Shown: positions 10,559 through 19,154 of the stretch, piece after piece
Position numbering within the stretch: position 1 is the stretch's first letter
How the letters are laid out: every line of letters starts with the position of its first letter
Assembly: GCA_902762805.1 (NCBI GenBank)
Contig: CACWPQ010000012.1
Location: 1 to 64,000 of the forward strand
Reading direction: 5' to 3'
Length of the DNA stretch: 64,000 bases
Source: an uncultured Bacteroidota bacterium
GTDB taxonomy: Bacteria > Bacteroidota > Bacteroidia > Bacteroidales > P3
Program-made: the position numbers and the translations under genes
Notes under the pieces: generated by a model
The model's input: the letters and a program-made list of their open reading frames with translations, nothing else
Told to the model about the DNA's origin: nothing
Database searches by the model: none

Positions 10559-10690
10559 CTCTTCCTTGCTTTTCAGTTGAAAAAAACAACCCTATAACGC
10601 ATAAAAAAACAAAATGGTATGCATCGGACAAAAATTTTTTTTTGACCCACTGCATAATATATTAATGTGTTTCGCGTTAAGCCCCATAGT

Positions 10691-11959
10691 ATGATGAACC
10701 AGAAGGTGTATCGCACAGTCCTGTTACTCGTCCTGTGGCTTGTCTGCCTGCCGGCACACTCGCAGCACGACGAGAGCACTCTCTCGTCGCCCGAACTGAT
10801 GACACAGCGCTTCGCCAACTCCTACGACTCGCTGCTCAACAGCCACTACATGCGCCGCTTCAAGCCCTCCCAGCGCCACCACCGCGGCCACGAATTCTCC
10901 CTCGACGAATTCGACCGCCTCCCCGACTCCCTCCTCGTCGCACGCCTCCAGCGCCTCCGCACCGTCGTCCCCATGACCTTCAACTCCGAAGTCCGCTCCC
11001 ACATCCGCTTCTACCTCCGCGTCATGGAACGCCGCCTGAGCCTCACCATCATGCAGCAGGAACACTACTTCCCACTCTTCGAAGAAACACTCAACCACTA
11101 CGGCGTGCCCGACGAAATCAAATACCTCACCATCGTCGAGTCCGCCATGAACCCCCAAGCCACCTCACGCGTCGGCGCCGCGGGCCTCTGGCAGTTCATG
11201 TACTCCACAGGCAAAGTCTACGACCTCGAAGTCAACTCCCTCGTCGACGAACGACGCGACCCCGTCAAGTCCACCCACGCCGCCGCGCGCTACCTCCGCG
11301 ACCTCCACCGCATCTTCGGCGACTGGACCCTCGCCATCGCCGCCTACAACTGCGGCCCCGGCAACATCAACAAAGCCATCGCCCGCAGCGGCGGCAAACG
11401 CGACTTCTGGCAAATCTACCCCAACCTCCCTCGCGAAACCCGCGGCTACGTCCCCTCCCTCATCGCCGTCATCTACGTCATGAACCACTACCATGACCAC
11501 GGCCTCCGCCCCGAACACCTCGAATACCCCGTCCGCACCGACACCCTCATGCTACACTCCGACCTCCTGTTCGACTACATCGTCGACCACGTCGGCATCG
11601 CTCTCGACGAACTCCGCACTCTCAATCCCCAGTACCGCCGCGACTTCATCCCCGCCTCCTCACGACCCTACGCACTCACACTCCCCTCCACCAAACTCGA
11701 ATCCTTCATCGCACTCCAGGACACCCTCCTCGCCGCCACCCGCGACAGCCTCGCACGACGCCCCATCGCCGTCGAACCACACCGCACCAAAGCCTCCGGA
11801 CGCTCCAGCGGCTCCAGCCGCTACCACACCGTCCGCCGCGGCGAAACCCTCAGCAAAATAGCCGCCCGCTACGGCCTCTCCGTCAGCCAGCTCAAACGCC
11901 TCAACGGCCTCAAACGCGACAACATCCGCGCAGGCCAAAAACTCAAAATCAAACCCTGA
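10691..11959 (+). CDS. Membrane-bound lytic transglycosylase with LysM domain (MltD-like)
   Basis: 422 residues. A signal peptide ([25 protein letters not shown]) precedes an SLT-type catalytic domain, about 130-270. The catalytic glutamate lies in [12 protein letters not shown], followed by GAAGLWQFM and [11 protein letters not shown], all classic family motifs. A single LysM domain at the C-terminus ([20 protein letters not shown]) binds peptidoglycan. It cleaves glycan strands to 1,6-anhydro products in the periplasm. The frame opens upstream with a GTG, but the double ATG at 10691/10694 begins the signal peptide. It heads a three-gene envelope operon with the FtsB-like and NlpC/P60 genes. 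Confidence 0.92.
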   Translation: MMNQKVYRTVLLLVLWLVCLPAHSQHDESTLSSPELMTQRFANSYDSLLNSHYMRRFKPSQRHHRGHEFSLDEFDRLPDSLLVARLQRLRTVVPMTFNSEVRSHIRFYLRVMERRLSLTIMQQEHYFPLFEETLNHYGVPDEIKYLTIVESAMNPQATSRVGAAGLWQFMYSTGKVYDLEVNSLVDERRDPVKSTHAAARYLRDLHRIFGDWTLAIAAYNCGPGNINKAIARSGGKRDFWQIYPNLPRETRGYVPSLIAVIYVMNHYHDHGLRPEHLEYPVRTDTLMLHSDLLFDYIVDHVGIALDELRTLNPQYRRDFIPASSRPYALTLPSTKLESFIALQDTLLAATRDSLARRPIAVEPHRTKASGRSSGSSRYHTVRRGETLSKIAARYGLSVSQLKRLNGLKRDNIRAGQKLKIKP

Positions 11960-11988
11960 CCCTCCACCAAACACCCACCTCTCATATT

Positions 11989-12276
11989 ATGGACTTCAAG
12001 CGCATGTATAAAGCCCGGGGATTCAAATACATCGTCGCCACGGTGATCTTCCTCGTCGTCATCCTCTTCATCGACCCCAACAACCTCCTCGTCACTCACC
12101 GCCTGGGACGCCAGGTCAAAGAACTCCGCGCCGAAGAACAGGCCCTGCGCCACGCCATCGTCGACGACAGCGCCGCCGCCGCCAACCTGCGCGACAACCC
12201 CGACGCCATCGAACACTACGGACGCGAAAACTACTACATGAAGCGTCCCAACGAAGATATATTTGTCATCCGATGA
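11989..12276 (+). CDS. FtsB/DivIC-like septum formation initiator protein
   Basis: 95 residues: a short N-terminus, one transmembrane helix about 13-30 (FKYIVATVIFLVVILFI), a coiled-coil stretch to about 65 (LGRQVKELRAEEQALRHAI), then the family's NPDAIEHYGRENYYMKRPNEDIFVI end. FtsB/DivIC proteins form the divisome complex with FtsL and FtsQ/DivIB. The small size, topology and the YGRE.YYMKRP.E motif fit this family well. It overlaps the next gene by ATGA. Confidence 0.9.
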   Translation: MDFKRMYKARGFKYIVATVIFLVVILFIDPNNLLVTHRLGRQVKELRAEEQALRHAIVDDSAAAANLRDNPDAIEHYGRENYYMKRPNEDIFVIR

Positions 12277-12872
12277 AACGCACCCTCCATATCATCCCCC
12301 TCCTCTGCCTCCTCTTCGCCTCGTGCGACGTGCTCAAAAACTTCATGAGCCGCGACCTCGAGGAGGAAGACTTCATCATCGGCCAACTCTACGTCGACGA
12401 ACTCGTCCACGAAACACCCGTCATCGCCCAGCCCGTCACGCCACGCGCCTCCTCCTCCCCCGCCAACCGCACCAACCCCCTCGGCCTCGACTACAGCCCC
12501 TCCGACAACCACGAACTCTACCAAGCCATCAACTCCTGGCTCGGCGTACCCTACAAATACGGCGGCAACGACCGCAACGGCATCGACTGCTCAGCCTTCG
12601 TCGGCACCATCTACAAACAAGTCTACGGCGTCACCCTCCACCGCTCAGCCAACGACATGCTCCGCGACGTCAAACTCATCTCCCGCGCCCAGCTCCGCGA
12701 AGGCGACATCCTCTTCTTCACCAACAGCAAAGGCAAAGTCTCCCACGTCGGCATCTACCTCAAAGACCAACTCTTCGCCCACGCCTCCACCTCCAACGGC
12801 GTCAGCGTCTCCAGCCTCGACAACGTCTACTGGACCAAACACTTCTACAAAGGCGGCCGCGTCAAAAAATAA
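12273..12872 (+). CDS. NlpC/P60 lipoprotein, peptidoglycan endopeptidase
   Basis: 199 residues. A lipoprotein signal ends LLFASC, giving a lipid-modified Cys18. The NlpC/P60 domain is at 83-199 with the catalytic Cys106 in GIDCSAF, His158 in KVSHVGIYL and a third polar residue at His170 (FAHAST). Such enzymes cut stem peptides of peptidoglycan. It lacks extra SH3 targeting domains. Placement after a lytic transglycosylase and a divisome protein suggests a role in wall turnover or septation, which is inference. Start chosen at the ATGA overlap. Confidence 0.93.
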   Translation: MKRTLHIIPLLCLLFASCDVLKNFMSRDLEEEDFIIGQLYVDELVHETPVIAQPVTPRASSSPANRTNPLGLDYSPSDNHELYQAINSWLGVPYKYGGNDRNGIDCSAFVGTIYKQVYGVTLHRSANDMLRDVKLISRAQLREGDILFFTNSKGKVSHVGIYLKDQLFAHASTSNGVSVSSLDNVYWTKHFYKGGRVKK

Positions 12873-12896
12873 AAAAAGTATCCACCATTACCCACC

Positions 12897-12957
12897 AATG
12901 GGAAAATAAGGGAAAAGGCCTAACTATTACCCTAGAAAACCCCTACCATTCCCCTAC
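12897..12957. repeat. Intergenic repeat, copy A (partner at 22829-22879)
   Basis: The 38-base core 12920-12957 (ACTATTACCCTAGA, then ACCCCTACCAT and CCCCTA) matches 22842-22879 with only a few differences. AATGGGAAA precedes both cores, at different spacing. This copy lies between two convergent genes. Confidence 0.7.
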
Positions 12958-12965
12958 CGAACCCC

Positions 12966-13295
12966 TCACCTCGTGTCGGCATAACCGAGCCCCCGGAGCA
13001 GGGTGACAGCCTTCTCCTTCAGCTCGCCCTGGATGACAATCTCCCCGTCCTTGGCCGAGCCCCCCACACCCAGCCGGCTCTTCATCGTCCGCGCCAGGTC
13101 GTTCAGGTCGGCCTCCGTGCCCACAAAACCCTTCACCACCGTCGCCGTCTTCCCACCGCGCCCCTTGCGCTCGATGCCGACTCGCAGTTTTTGGCGCCCG
13201 GGCTCCAGGGTCTCGGCCTCCGGCTCCTCGTCGTATTGGTACTGGAAATCGGGGTTCGTCGAATAGACCACCCCCTGCGGATGTTTCTTGCTCAT
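12966..13295 (-). CDS. SUI1/YciH-family translation initiation factor
   Basis: 109 residues from the ATG at 13295. The C-terminal ~75 residues form the SUI1 (eIF1-like) fold, with RKGRGGKTATVVKGF and GTEADLNDLARTMKSRLGVGGSAKDGEI, the most conserved part of the family. Bacterial YciH-type proteins influence start-site fidelity; the precise role in Bacteroidetes is not settled. The N-terminal ~35 residues are acidic. A longer upstream frame is the shadow of the overlapping lipid kinase gene. The start overlaps the kinase stop as ATGA, so the two are coupled. Confidence 0.93.
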   Translation of the reverse strand: MSKKHPQGVVYSTNPDFQYQYDEEPEAETLEPGRQKLRVGIERKGRGGKTATVVKGFVGTEADLNDLARTMKSRLGVGGSAKDGEIVIQGELKEKAVTLLRGLGYADTR

Positions 13296-14239
13296 TTGGG
13301 TAGGATATTGCTTTTGATCAGTTCCAGCGACGGCTGCAGCTGCCGCAGCGGCGTCTTCGTGTCGCGCCCGTACAGGCGCAGCGACGCCGGCAGCATCGTG
13401 AACTGGATGACTTTCCCGATATTTTCCCCCTCGCCGTCGATATTGCACCACTTGTCCAGGTTCCCCTCGATAGTCAGCTCCTTGGCCTTCATGATCTCCA
13501 CGTGCGCCGAAAGGTCGAACAGCTTCGTGAACGCCAGCGGCACCGTGATAGCCAGGTGGTCCGGCGGTATCCGGTCCAGGATAGTGATGTCCATCAGGCC
13601 GTCGTCCAGCTTCGCCTTCGGCGCCACGGTCAGGTTGTTGCCATACTGCTGGCTGTTCGCCACAGCGATAAGCCACGCGTTGCGTTGGAACGTCCGTCCA
13701 TCCACCGTCAGCGTGTAGTCCTGGTTCTTATACGACGCGTATTCCCTCACAATCAGGTTGGTATAGGCCGCCAGCCCGCGTGTCTTCGCCGCGTGCATCA
13801 GCCGCGCTATATAGGCATCGAAGCCCACACCCGAAGCGTTGACCGACAGCCACTTGCCGTTGATGTCAATAGTGTCGATAGTTATTGGATAGCGCTGGTT
13901 GAGCACCCGCACCGCCAAAGCCGGCACCAGCGGCAGGCGCAGCGTCCGCGCCAGCCCGTTGCCGCTGCCGGCAGGGATGATGCCCAGCCGCACATCAGTG
14001 CCACGCAGGCCCTGCACCACGTCGTTCACCGACCCGTCGCCGCCCACGGCCACCACACAGTCCGCACCCCGCTCCGCCGCCTCGCGCGCCAGTTCAGTCC
14101 CGTGGTGCCGGTACTCGGTGTAAAGCACGCTGTAGTCGAACAGCTCATGGTCGATATTCTCCCGCAGGATCTTCTCTATCTTCTTCTGTCGTCCCAGCCC
14201 CGAAACAGGGTTGACGATGATGGCTAATTTCTCTTTCAT
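13292..14239 (-). CDS. Diacylglycerol/lipid kinase family protein (YegS/BmrU-like)
   Basis: 315 residues. The N-terminal nucleotide-binding domain has IIVNPVSGLGR, the signature VAVGGDGSVNDVVQGL and GIIPAGSGNGLARTL. The C-terminal beta-domain includes NLTVAPKAKLDDGLMDI. Enzymes of this family phosphorylate diacylglycerol or related lipids at the cytoplasmic membrane; the exact lipid cannot be told. An upstream in-frame start lies in a heptamer array, so the ATG at 14239 (MKEKLAIIVNP) is preferred. It is followed by the SUI1 gene with a 4-base overlap. Confidence 0.92.
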   Translation of the reverse strand: MKEKLAIIVNPVSGLGRQKKIEKILRENIDHELFDYSVLYTEYRHHGTELAREAAERGADCVVAVGGDGSVNDVVQGLRGTDVRLGIIPAGSGNGLARTLRLPLVPALAVRVLNQRYPITIDTIDINGKWLSVNASGVGFDAYIARLMHAAKTRGLAAYTNLIVREYASYKNQDYTLTVDGRTFQRNAWLIAVANSQQYGNNLTVAPKAKLDDGLMDITILDRIPPDHLAITVPLAFTKLFDLSAHVEIMKAKELTIEGNLDKWCNIDGEGENIGKVIQFTMLPASLRLYGRDTKTPLRQLQPSLELIKSNILPK

Positions 14240-14240
14240 A

Positions 14241-14291
14241 ACTGAACATTGAACACTAAACACTGATCACTGACCACTGACCACTGATCAC
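14241..14291. repeat. Heptamer array at the GldB/lipid-kinase junction
   Basis: Seven-base units GAACATT, GAACACT, AAACACT, GATCACT, GACCACT, GACCACT, GATCAC fill the whole spacer. The stop codon of the upstream gene (TGA, 14288-14290, minus strand) is made by the first unit. Confidence 0.85.
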
Positions 14292-15235
14292 GGCCTCCAC
14301 CCCGATTGGTTGAGTATCTTTTGGCTGTCGCGCTCAGCCATCAACTCGTTCATGCTGGCGCCGCTCTTCTTCATGTATTGCCTCACAATCTGCCAGCCGA
14401 TGTAGGCTGCCGTCCGCGGAGCCGACCCCTCGCCGAAGGCGTTGGTCTTCGGCGCGTCGCCCAGCAGCGAGCGCACCTGCGACAGGTCGGTGCTGTAAAG
14501 CAACTCGTTCTCTATCATCCATGCCCACACCGACCCCACATTCTCCTTCATCCACTCCATCTGCCCTCCCGTATATTGCATCAGGGTGGTGTCGGCCAAC
14601 TTCGGCATCGTCTGCTCCACAAAGTATATGACCTTGCCGTCGGCGATGGCATAGTCGAGCAGGGTGCCGCGTATGGGCCGGCCGATGGCGTTGTCGGCGA
14701 GGCAGCGCATGCAGTCGGGCACCATCTGCTCGCGCGTGCAGAGGCGCAGGATATGGTTCGGGAAACCGAAGTGGCCGAACCGCCCCATGCTCCCGAGGGC
14801 ATAGTAGTCGAGGGCGATGCAGAGCTCGGTGCCGTCGTGGGTGAAGGTGCGCAGGTCGTAGTCGTTGTAGTCGGCCGTCACCATGGTGAACACACGCTCG
14901 CAGCGCGTCATCTCGGGCCAGAGCGCATAGGCCTTTTGAAAGGCGCGCCCGAGGCTCTCTGCCTCCTCGTCGAGGTTGTGGTAGAGGCTGTCGGTGATGC
15001 GGTATATATCCCTCACCGTCTTGTCTCTAGTGAATTCTGTCAGCGCCTCCATGAACGCGGGGTCGTCTGGGTAGTAGTTGAGCAGGGGCGAGGCGAAGTC
15101 GGCGGCGCTGCCATGGTTCCCCCCCTCGGCGAATAGGAACTGCTCGAAGCGCAGCATCTTCACAGGCTCGGCCTTCGGGCCGCAGGCAGCAAAGAGCAGC
15201 AATGCCGGCAGCAAATATTTGATATATTGTCTCAT
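14288..15235 (-). CDS. GldB-family lipoprotein
   Basis: 315 residues. A lipoprotein signal ends LLLFAAC, giving lipid-modified Cys18. The body resembles gliding-motility lipoprotein GldB and its relatives: MLRFEQFLF near the start, TELCIALDYYALG, the middle YAIADGKVIYFVEQTMP, and a C-terminal YIGWQIVRQYMKKSGASMNELM ending QKILNQSGWRP (shown in parts). GldB relatives occur in non-gliding Bacteroidetes too, so motility is not implied. The domain looks related to zinc metallopeptidase-like DUF2268 proteins, but no catalytic motif was identified. It overlaps the GT90 gene by ATGA. Confidence 0.75.
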   Translation of the reverse strand: MRQYIKYLLPALLLFAACGPKAEPVKMLRFEQFLFAEGGNHGSAADFASPLLNYYPDDPAFMEALTEFTRDKTVRDIYRITDSLYHNLDEEAESLGRAFQKAYALWPEMTRCERVFTMVTADYNDYDLRTFTHDGTELCIALDYYALGSMGRFGHFGFPNHILRLCTREQMVPDCMRCLADNAIGRPIRGTLLDYAIADGKVIYFVEQTMPKLADTTLMQYTGGQMEWMKENVGSVWAWMIENELLYSTDLSQVRSLLGDAPKTNAFGEGSAPRTAAYIGWQIVRQYMKKSGASMNELMAERDSQKILNQSGWRP

Positions 15236-16221
15236 GGGTTGGTCATTTTAAAATATTTCTGCATCACCAGCAGCCCGATGTAGCGCTCGCGGCGCTCGTC
15301 GCGAAACTGCTGCACATATCGGTTGGCGTTGTCGGCCACCTCGTTGGCCTCTTTCTCGTGGCTGCTGTAGTAATCCAGCTTGGCTTCCAAATCGCTATAG
15401 TCCGCAGCCACTTCCACATAGTGTTCGCCTCCCACCAGTTGTCCCTCCATATACCACGACTCGCACGTTGGGTGCGGCATCACGGCCAGCGAGCGTGTCG
15501 ACATCACCCACTTGAGGTTCGATGCTACATCGTTGCCTTCTAGCGCCATGATGTATCGAAAATTTAGATGGTCGTACAGCGACAGCCTTGGCGCCGTCAG
15601 CTCCCCTTTGTCTTCGCCCGCCAGTAGGCTGCCGTTGGCCAAGGTGTTGGCCAGGTCTACTCGCGGATTGCTGGCAAACATCTGGCAAAAGCGTATGCGG
15701 TTTTCACGACTACCCACCTGCCCACGATAGATGGCACGGTCGGACTTTGCCTCGAAGGTGTTGTGGTCGTTGAGGAAGATGTAGTGCCGGCAGCGATTTA
15801 GCTTTAGCAGCACACTATTGCTGTTGTCTACCCCCAGTGCACGGCTTTTCACCACGGTAGGGTAGGGCGGTATGGTGCGCACATCGCCAAAGAGGTAGTT
15901 CCAACGCAGCTCAGGGTCGAACCACTGCAACACTTGTCGGCTGTCGAAGTAGTAGGTGCTTCCATTGCCCTGTAGTCGTAGGTCCCCGATGGCATGGCTA
16001 TCGGGTCCCAGCTCGCTTGGCTGTTGCAGTTTGCAGTAATAGTTCACCCGGTTCTCGATATACGATTCGTCGTACATCCGGTGGCAATCGTCCAGTTCGC
16101 GCTGCAGTCGTTTGCGGTAGTATGCGTCGGGAATAATATCTCTAAAGCCGGCTTTGAGGTAGTAGCCGGCTTTAGAGTTCTTGCCGCTATGCAAGAGGTA
16201 GCCAAGGGTTGCGTTGGCCAT
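15232..16221 (-). CDS. Glycosyltransferase family 90 (CAP10-like, LPS/capsule-modifying)
   Basis: 329 residues, no signal peptide. The C-terminal two thirds match the CAP10/GT90 pattern: AIYRGQVGSRENRIRF, then LSLYDHLNFRYIMALEGNDVASNLKWVM, then MPHPTCESWYMEG and HYVEVAADYSDLEAKLDYY. In bacteria these enzymes add sugars (xylose or others) to lipopolysaccharide or glycans, so a lipid A/O-antigen modification in the cytoplasm is likely; donor and acceptor are unknown. It lies 6 bases after the DUF349 gene and overlaps the GldB-like gene, so it is in the same transcript. Confidence 0.85.
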   Translation of the reverse strand: MANATLGYLLHSGKNSKAGYYLKAGFRDIIPDAYYRKRLQRELDDCHRMYDESYIENRVNYYCKLQQPSELGPDSHAIGDLRLQGNGSTYYFDSRQVLQWFDPELRWNYLFGDVRTIPPYPTVVKSRALGVDNSNSVLLKLNRCRHYIFLNDHNTFEAKSDRAIYRGQVGSRENRIRFCQMFASNPRVDLANTLANGSLLAGEDKGELTAPRLSLYDHLNFRYIMALEGNDVASNLKWVMSTRSLAVMPHPTCESWYMEGQLVGGEHYVEVAADYSDLEAKLDYYSSHEKEANEVADNANRYVQQFRDERRERYIGLLVMQKYFKMTNP

Positions 16222-16227
16222 GGCGGG

Positions 16228-18195
16228 TTATTCTTGCTCGCTTGCAGGCTGGGCCTCTTTCTCGCCCTTTTCTGCTTTTTCCGCTTTCTCGGTTTCGTTG
16301 AGGATGCGCAACTTGGCTTGCAGCAGTGCTATCTGTTGGCGGGCGCCCTGCATCTTCTTCTCGAACTCTTGCTTCAGCAGGTCGGCCTGCTTGCTCGAGG
16401 CGATGAAGCCCAGGTTGTTCTCCCACAGGTTGAGGTCGTTGCGTAGCTTGTCGATCTTGTCGTGCAGCTCCTGCTTCTCGTTCTGCACAAAGCGGCGTGC
16501 GTCGCCGCCCACGTTGCGCAGACGCTCGCGGTAGGCGGTCTCTTCGGCTTCGCGGGCCGAGATTTTGAGCTGCTCGAAGATGCGGTCGATCTCGCCGCGG
16601 AACTCCTTGTGCAGGCGCTCCTTGTCGGCCATGGGCACGAAGCCCACCTCCGCCCAGCGGCGCTGGAATTCCTTGATGGCGCCCAGGTTCTCCTCGCGGT
16701 TCTCGCCGAACTGATGGGCCTTGAGTTCCGCCAGGATGGCCTCTTTCTGCGCCAGGTTCTCGCTCTCGTTGCTGCGGCGCTCTTTGAAGAACTCGCCTTT
16801 TTTGGCGAAGAATTCGTCGCAGGCTCCGCGGAAGCGTTGCCACACTTTCTCGCTCACCTTGCGGCTCGTGGCGCCGATAGACTTCCACTCCTGCTGCAGC
16901 TGCAGCAGTTCCTCAGTGGCCTTCTTCCAGTCTTCGCGCTTGGCGATGGCTTCCGCCTTGAGGCAGAGGTCGATTTTCTTCTGGTAGTTGGCTTCCTGCT
17001 CGTCGCGCACACCGCCGAAGTATTCCTTCTTGTCGCTGTAGTGGCGGTCGATGATGCCCTTGAATTTGGTCCAAATCTCCTCGTTCACCTCGCGGGGCAC
17101 GGGGCCGATGGTCTTCCACACCTTCAGCAGGTCGTCCAGTGCCGCCGTGGTGTCGTTCCACTCCTTGGTGCTCTCCGGGCGTTTCTCGGTCAGCTCGGTG
17201 GCTTTGTCGATGAGGGCCTGCTTGGCCAGCAGGTTGTTGTCCAGCTCTTCTTTGCGCTGGTCGTAGTATTCTTTGCGACGCTCGTCGATCTGGTTGGCGG
17301 CGTTGCAGAAGCGTTGCCAGATTTCCTCGTTCTGCTCCGTGGGTACGGGGCCCACCTCTTTCCAGCGGGCGCGCAGGTCCTGCAGCCCCTTGAAGGCCTT
17401 GGTGACCGAGGACTCCATGATGAGCTCTTCGGCCTGCTCGCAGAGTTTTATCTTTTCTTCGAGGTTGCGCTTTTGGTCGAGGGCGCGTAGCTCACGGTTG
17501 ATTTTCAGTTTGTTGAAGAACTGCTCAATCTGGAAGTGGTAGTTCTGCCAGAGGTCGTTCATCTGCTCGCGCGGCACCTCGCCGATGGCTTTCCAACGCT
17601 CCTGGATGGCGTTGAACTTGTCCAGTGCGTTGCGCACCTGTTCCTCGTCGGAGTCGACTAGCTGGCGCAGCTCGTCGATGAGCTGCTGTTTGGCCTGCAG
17701 GTTGCGCTGCTTGGCGGCTTCCAGTTCTTCCATATATTTCTGACGCATCGAGCGGTAGCGGTCGTGCAGGTGGCGCATCTCCTCGCTCAGGGCGTCGGTG
17801 GCGGGTTGGTATTCGTCCTTGTTGCCGCCGTCGGCCAAGAACTGCTGGTAGGCAGCCTCCTGTGCTTCGTGCTCGAGGTCGCTCCAGCGCTGGCGCACTG
17901 CGGCCACGCGGTTCTTGATGCTTTGCACCTCGCATCCGAGCAGTTCGCGCATGGCGCCCACAAGCTCTTCGCGTGTGCAGGCGCTGTAGTCCACTTCCGG
18001 CTCAGCTTCCGGCTGCTCGGTCTGTGCTTCTGGCGCTTCGGCCTGTTCTACTTCGACTTGCTCGGCTTGGGGCTGCTCTTGCTCTGTCGTTGCCTCGGCC
18101 TCGGGGGCTACCGTTTCGGCGGTTTCGTTTTCGGTTTCAGGGTTAGGCAGTTGCTCGTTCTGAGGCTCCTGCAGGTTGGTGGTTTCGTCCATCAT
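16228..18195 (-). CDS. DUF349 repeat protein
   Basis: 655 residues. The first ~70 are a low-complexity acidic Gln/Glu/Pro stretch. From about 140 on there are five or so tandem DUF349 units of ~75 residues, recognisable by W.AIGEVPRE, WKEVGPVPTEQNEEIWQRF, WKTIGPVPREVNEEIW, WKSIGATSRKVSEKVWQRF and WAEVGFVPMADKERLHKEF. Most of the protein is predicted helical and coiled. DUF349 proteins are common in Bacteroidetes and Actinobacteria, without an established function. The gene has its own promoter at 18282 and leads the group DUF349-GT90-GldB-kinase-SUI1. An alternative start is the second Met (18192). Confidence 0.9.
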   Translation of the reverse strand: MMDETTNLQEPQNEQLPNPETENETAETVAPEAEATTEQEQPQAEQVEVEQAEAPEAQTEQPEAEPEVDYSACTREELVGAMRELLGCEVQSIKNRVAAVRQRWSDLEHEAQEAAYQQFLADGGNKDEYQPATDALSEEMRHLHDRYRSMRQKYMEELEAAKQRNLQAKQQLIDELRQLVDSDEEQVRNALDKFNAIQERWKAIGEVPREQMNDLWQNYHFQIEQFFNKLKINRELRALDQKRNLEEKIKLCEQAEELIMESSVTKAFKGLQDLRARWKEVGPVPTEQNEEIWQRFCNAANQIDERRKEYYDQRKEELDNNLLAKQALIDKATELTEKRPESTKEWNDTTAALDDLLKVWKTIGPVPREVNEEIWTKFKGIIDRHYSDKKEYFGGVRDEQEANYQKKIDLCLKAEAIAKREDWKKATEELLQLQQEWKSIGATSRKVSEKVWQRFRGACDEFFAKKGEFFKERRSNESENLAQKEAILAELKAHQFGENREENLGAIKEFQRRWAEVGFVPMADKERLHKEFRGEIDRIFEQLKISAREAEETAYRERLRNVGGDARRFVQNEKQELHDKIDKLRNDLNLWENNLGFIASSKQADLLKQEFEKKMQGARQQIALLQAKLRILNETEKAEKAEKGEKEAQPASEQE

Positions 18196-18281
18196 GATGG
18201 TGTGTGTTTGGATTAGAACTACTTATTTTATAATAAGTTAAGGGTTGAATTCGATGCTGGCTCCGTCTCGCGAAGCAGATG

Positions 18282-18289
18282 CAAAGATA
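18282..18289 (-). promoter_or_regulatory. -7 box of the DUF349 operon promoter
   Basis: CAAAGATA on the plus strand reads TATCTTTG on the minus strand, 87 bases before the DUF349 start. It sits in an AT-rich spacer (18196-18336) that separates truB from DUF349. Confidence 0.6.
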
Positions 18290-18336
18290 GCAATTTTTTT
18301 TCTTTTGGTTGTTAAAAATTATTAAGATTGAGCATT

Positions 18337-19140
18337 TTAGGCCAAGTTGTTGAGGTGGGTTTCCACCTGTTCGAGCTGCAGTGCGCTGCCGACCGTGTAG
18401 TCACCCACCCGCTCGCGCCGCAGGGCCGAGAGGAACGCACCCGACCCCAGCGCCAGCCCAAGGTCGCGCGCCAGCGAGCGGATATAGGTCCCTTTGCCGC
18501 ACTCGATGCGAAAGTCGGCCTGTGGCAGATGCGCGGGCACTTCGCCCTGCGGATTGTTGTAGAGGTGGGCGGTTGGAATTTCGAATTTTGAATTTTGAAT
18601 TCTGAATTCAGATTCAGGCGTCCCACCGGGCCGGAAGGCGGTGATCCGGAAGCTGTGTACGCTGACCGTTTTCGCCTGAGGCTGCGCCGAGGGGTCGTCG
18701 GCGCGGGCGTAGGTGTAGGCCCGCTGGCCGGCTATCTTCACAGCGCTGAAGATGGGCGGCACCTGCTCGATGTTTCCCGTCAGGCGCGAGGCTTCGGCTT
18801 CGAGACTCTCGGGGGTGATGTGCTCGTAGGGATAGTGTGCGTCGATAGGGCGCTCGAGGTCGTAGCACGGAGTGGTGGCGCCGAGGACGAGTGTGCCGGT
18901 ATAGACCTTGTCGCCGTCCTGCAGCGTGGGTATCTGCTTGGTGGCGCGACCGATGCAGACCAACAGAAGCCCTGTGGCCAGGGGGTCGAGGGTGCCGGCG
19001 TGGCCTATCTTGATGTTTTTGATGCCGTAGAGGCGGCGGAGGGTGGACTTGACTTTGTTCACCGCCTGGAACGAGGTCCAGCAGCGTGGTTTGTCGATGG
19101 GGAGGATGAGGCCGGCTTGCAGCTGTTCGAGGGTGAGCAT
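18337..19140 (-). CDS. truB: tRNA pseudouridine(55) synthase TruB
   Basis: 267 residues from the ATG at 19140. It converts U55 of the tRNA T-loop to pseudouridine. The start MLTLEQLQAG leads into the family block LILPIDKPRCWTSF; the catalytic Asp52 lies in GHAGTLDPLATGLL. YTGTLVLGATTPCYDLE and CGKGTYIRSLARDLG are also standard. Residues encoded by 18574-18615 (14 residues, ESEFRIQNSKFEIP) are an exact in-frame insertion of six heptamer repeats between core strands, absent from typical TruB. A longer upstream frame is a shadow of uppP. Last gene of the dnaN-ftsX-DUF3098-uppP-truB run. Confidence 0.95.
   Translation of the reverse strand: MLTLEQLQAGLILPIDKPRCWTSFQAVNKVKSTLRRLYGIKNIKIGHAGTLDPLATGLLLVCIGRATKQIPTLQDGDKVYTGTLVLGATTPCYDLERPIDAHYPYEHITPESLEAEASRLTGNIEQVPPIFSAVKIAGQRAYTYARADDPSAQPQAKTVSVHSFRITAFRPGGTPESEFRIQNSKFEIPTAHLYNNPQGEVPAHLPQADFRIECGKGTYIRSLARDLGLALGSGAFLSALRRERVGDYTVGSALQLEQVETHLNNLA
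18574..18615. repeat. Heptamer array inserted in frame in truB
   Basis: Six units (TGGAATT, TCGAATT, TTGAATT, TTGAATT, CTGAATT, CAGATTC) make 42 bases, exactly 14 codons, and keep the truB frame open. Confidence 0.9.
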
Positions 19141-19154
19141 CTCGCTTCGGGGGA

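Noticed and set aside
12966..13676. 236-residue form of the SUI1 protein
   Set aside because: The upstream part is a shadow of the overlapping lipid kinase; the real start is the ATGA overlap at 13295.
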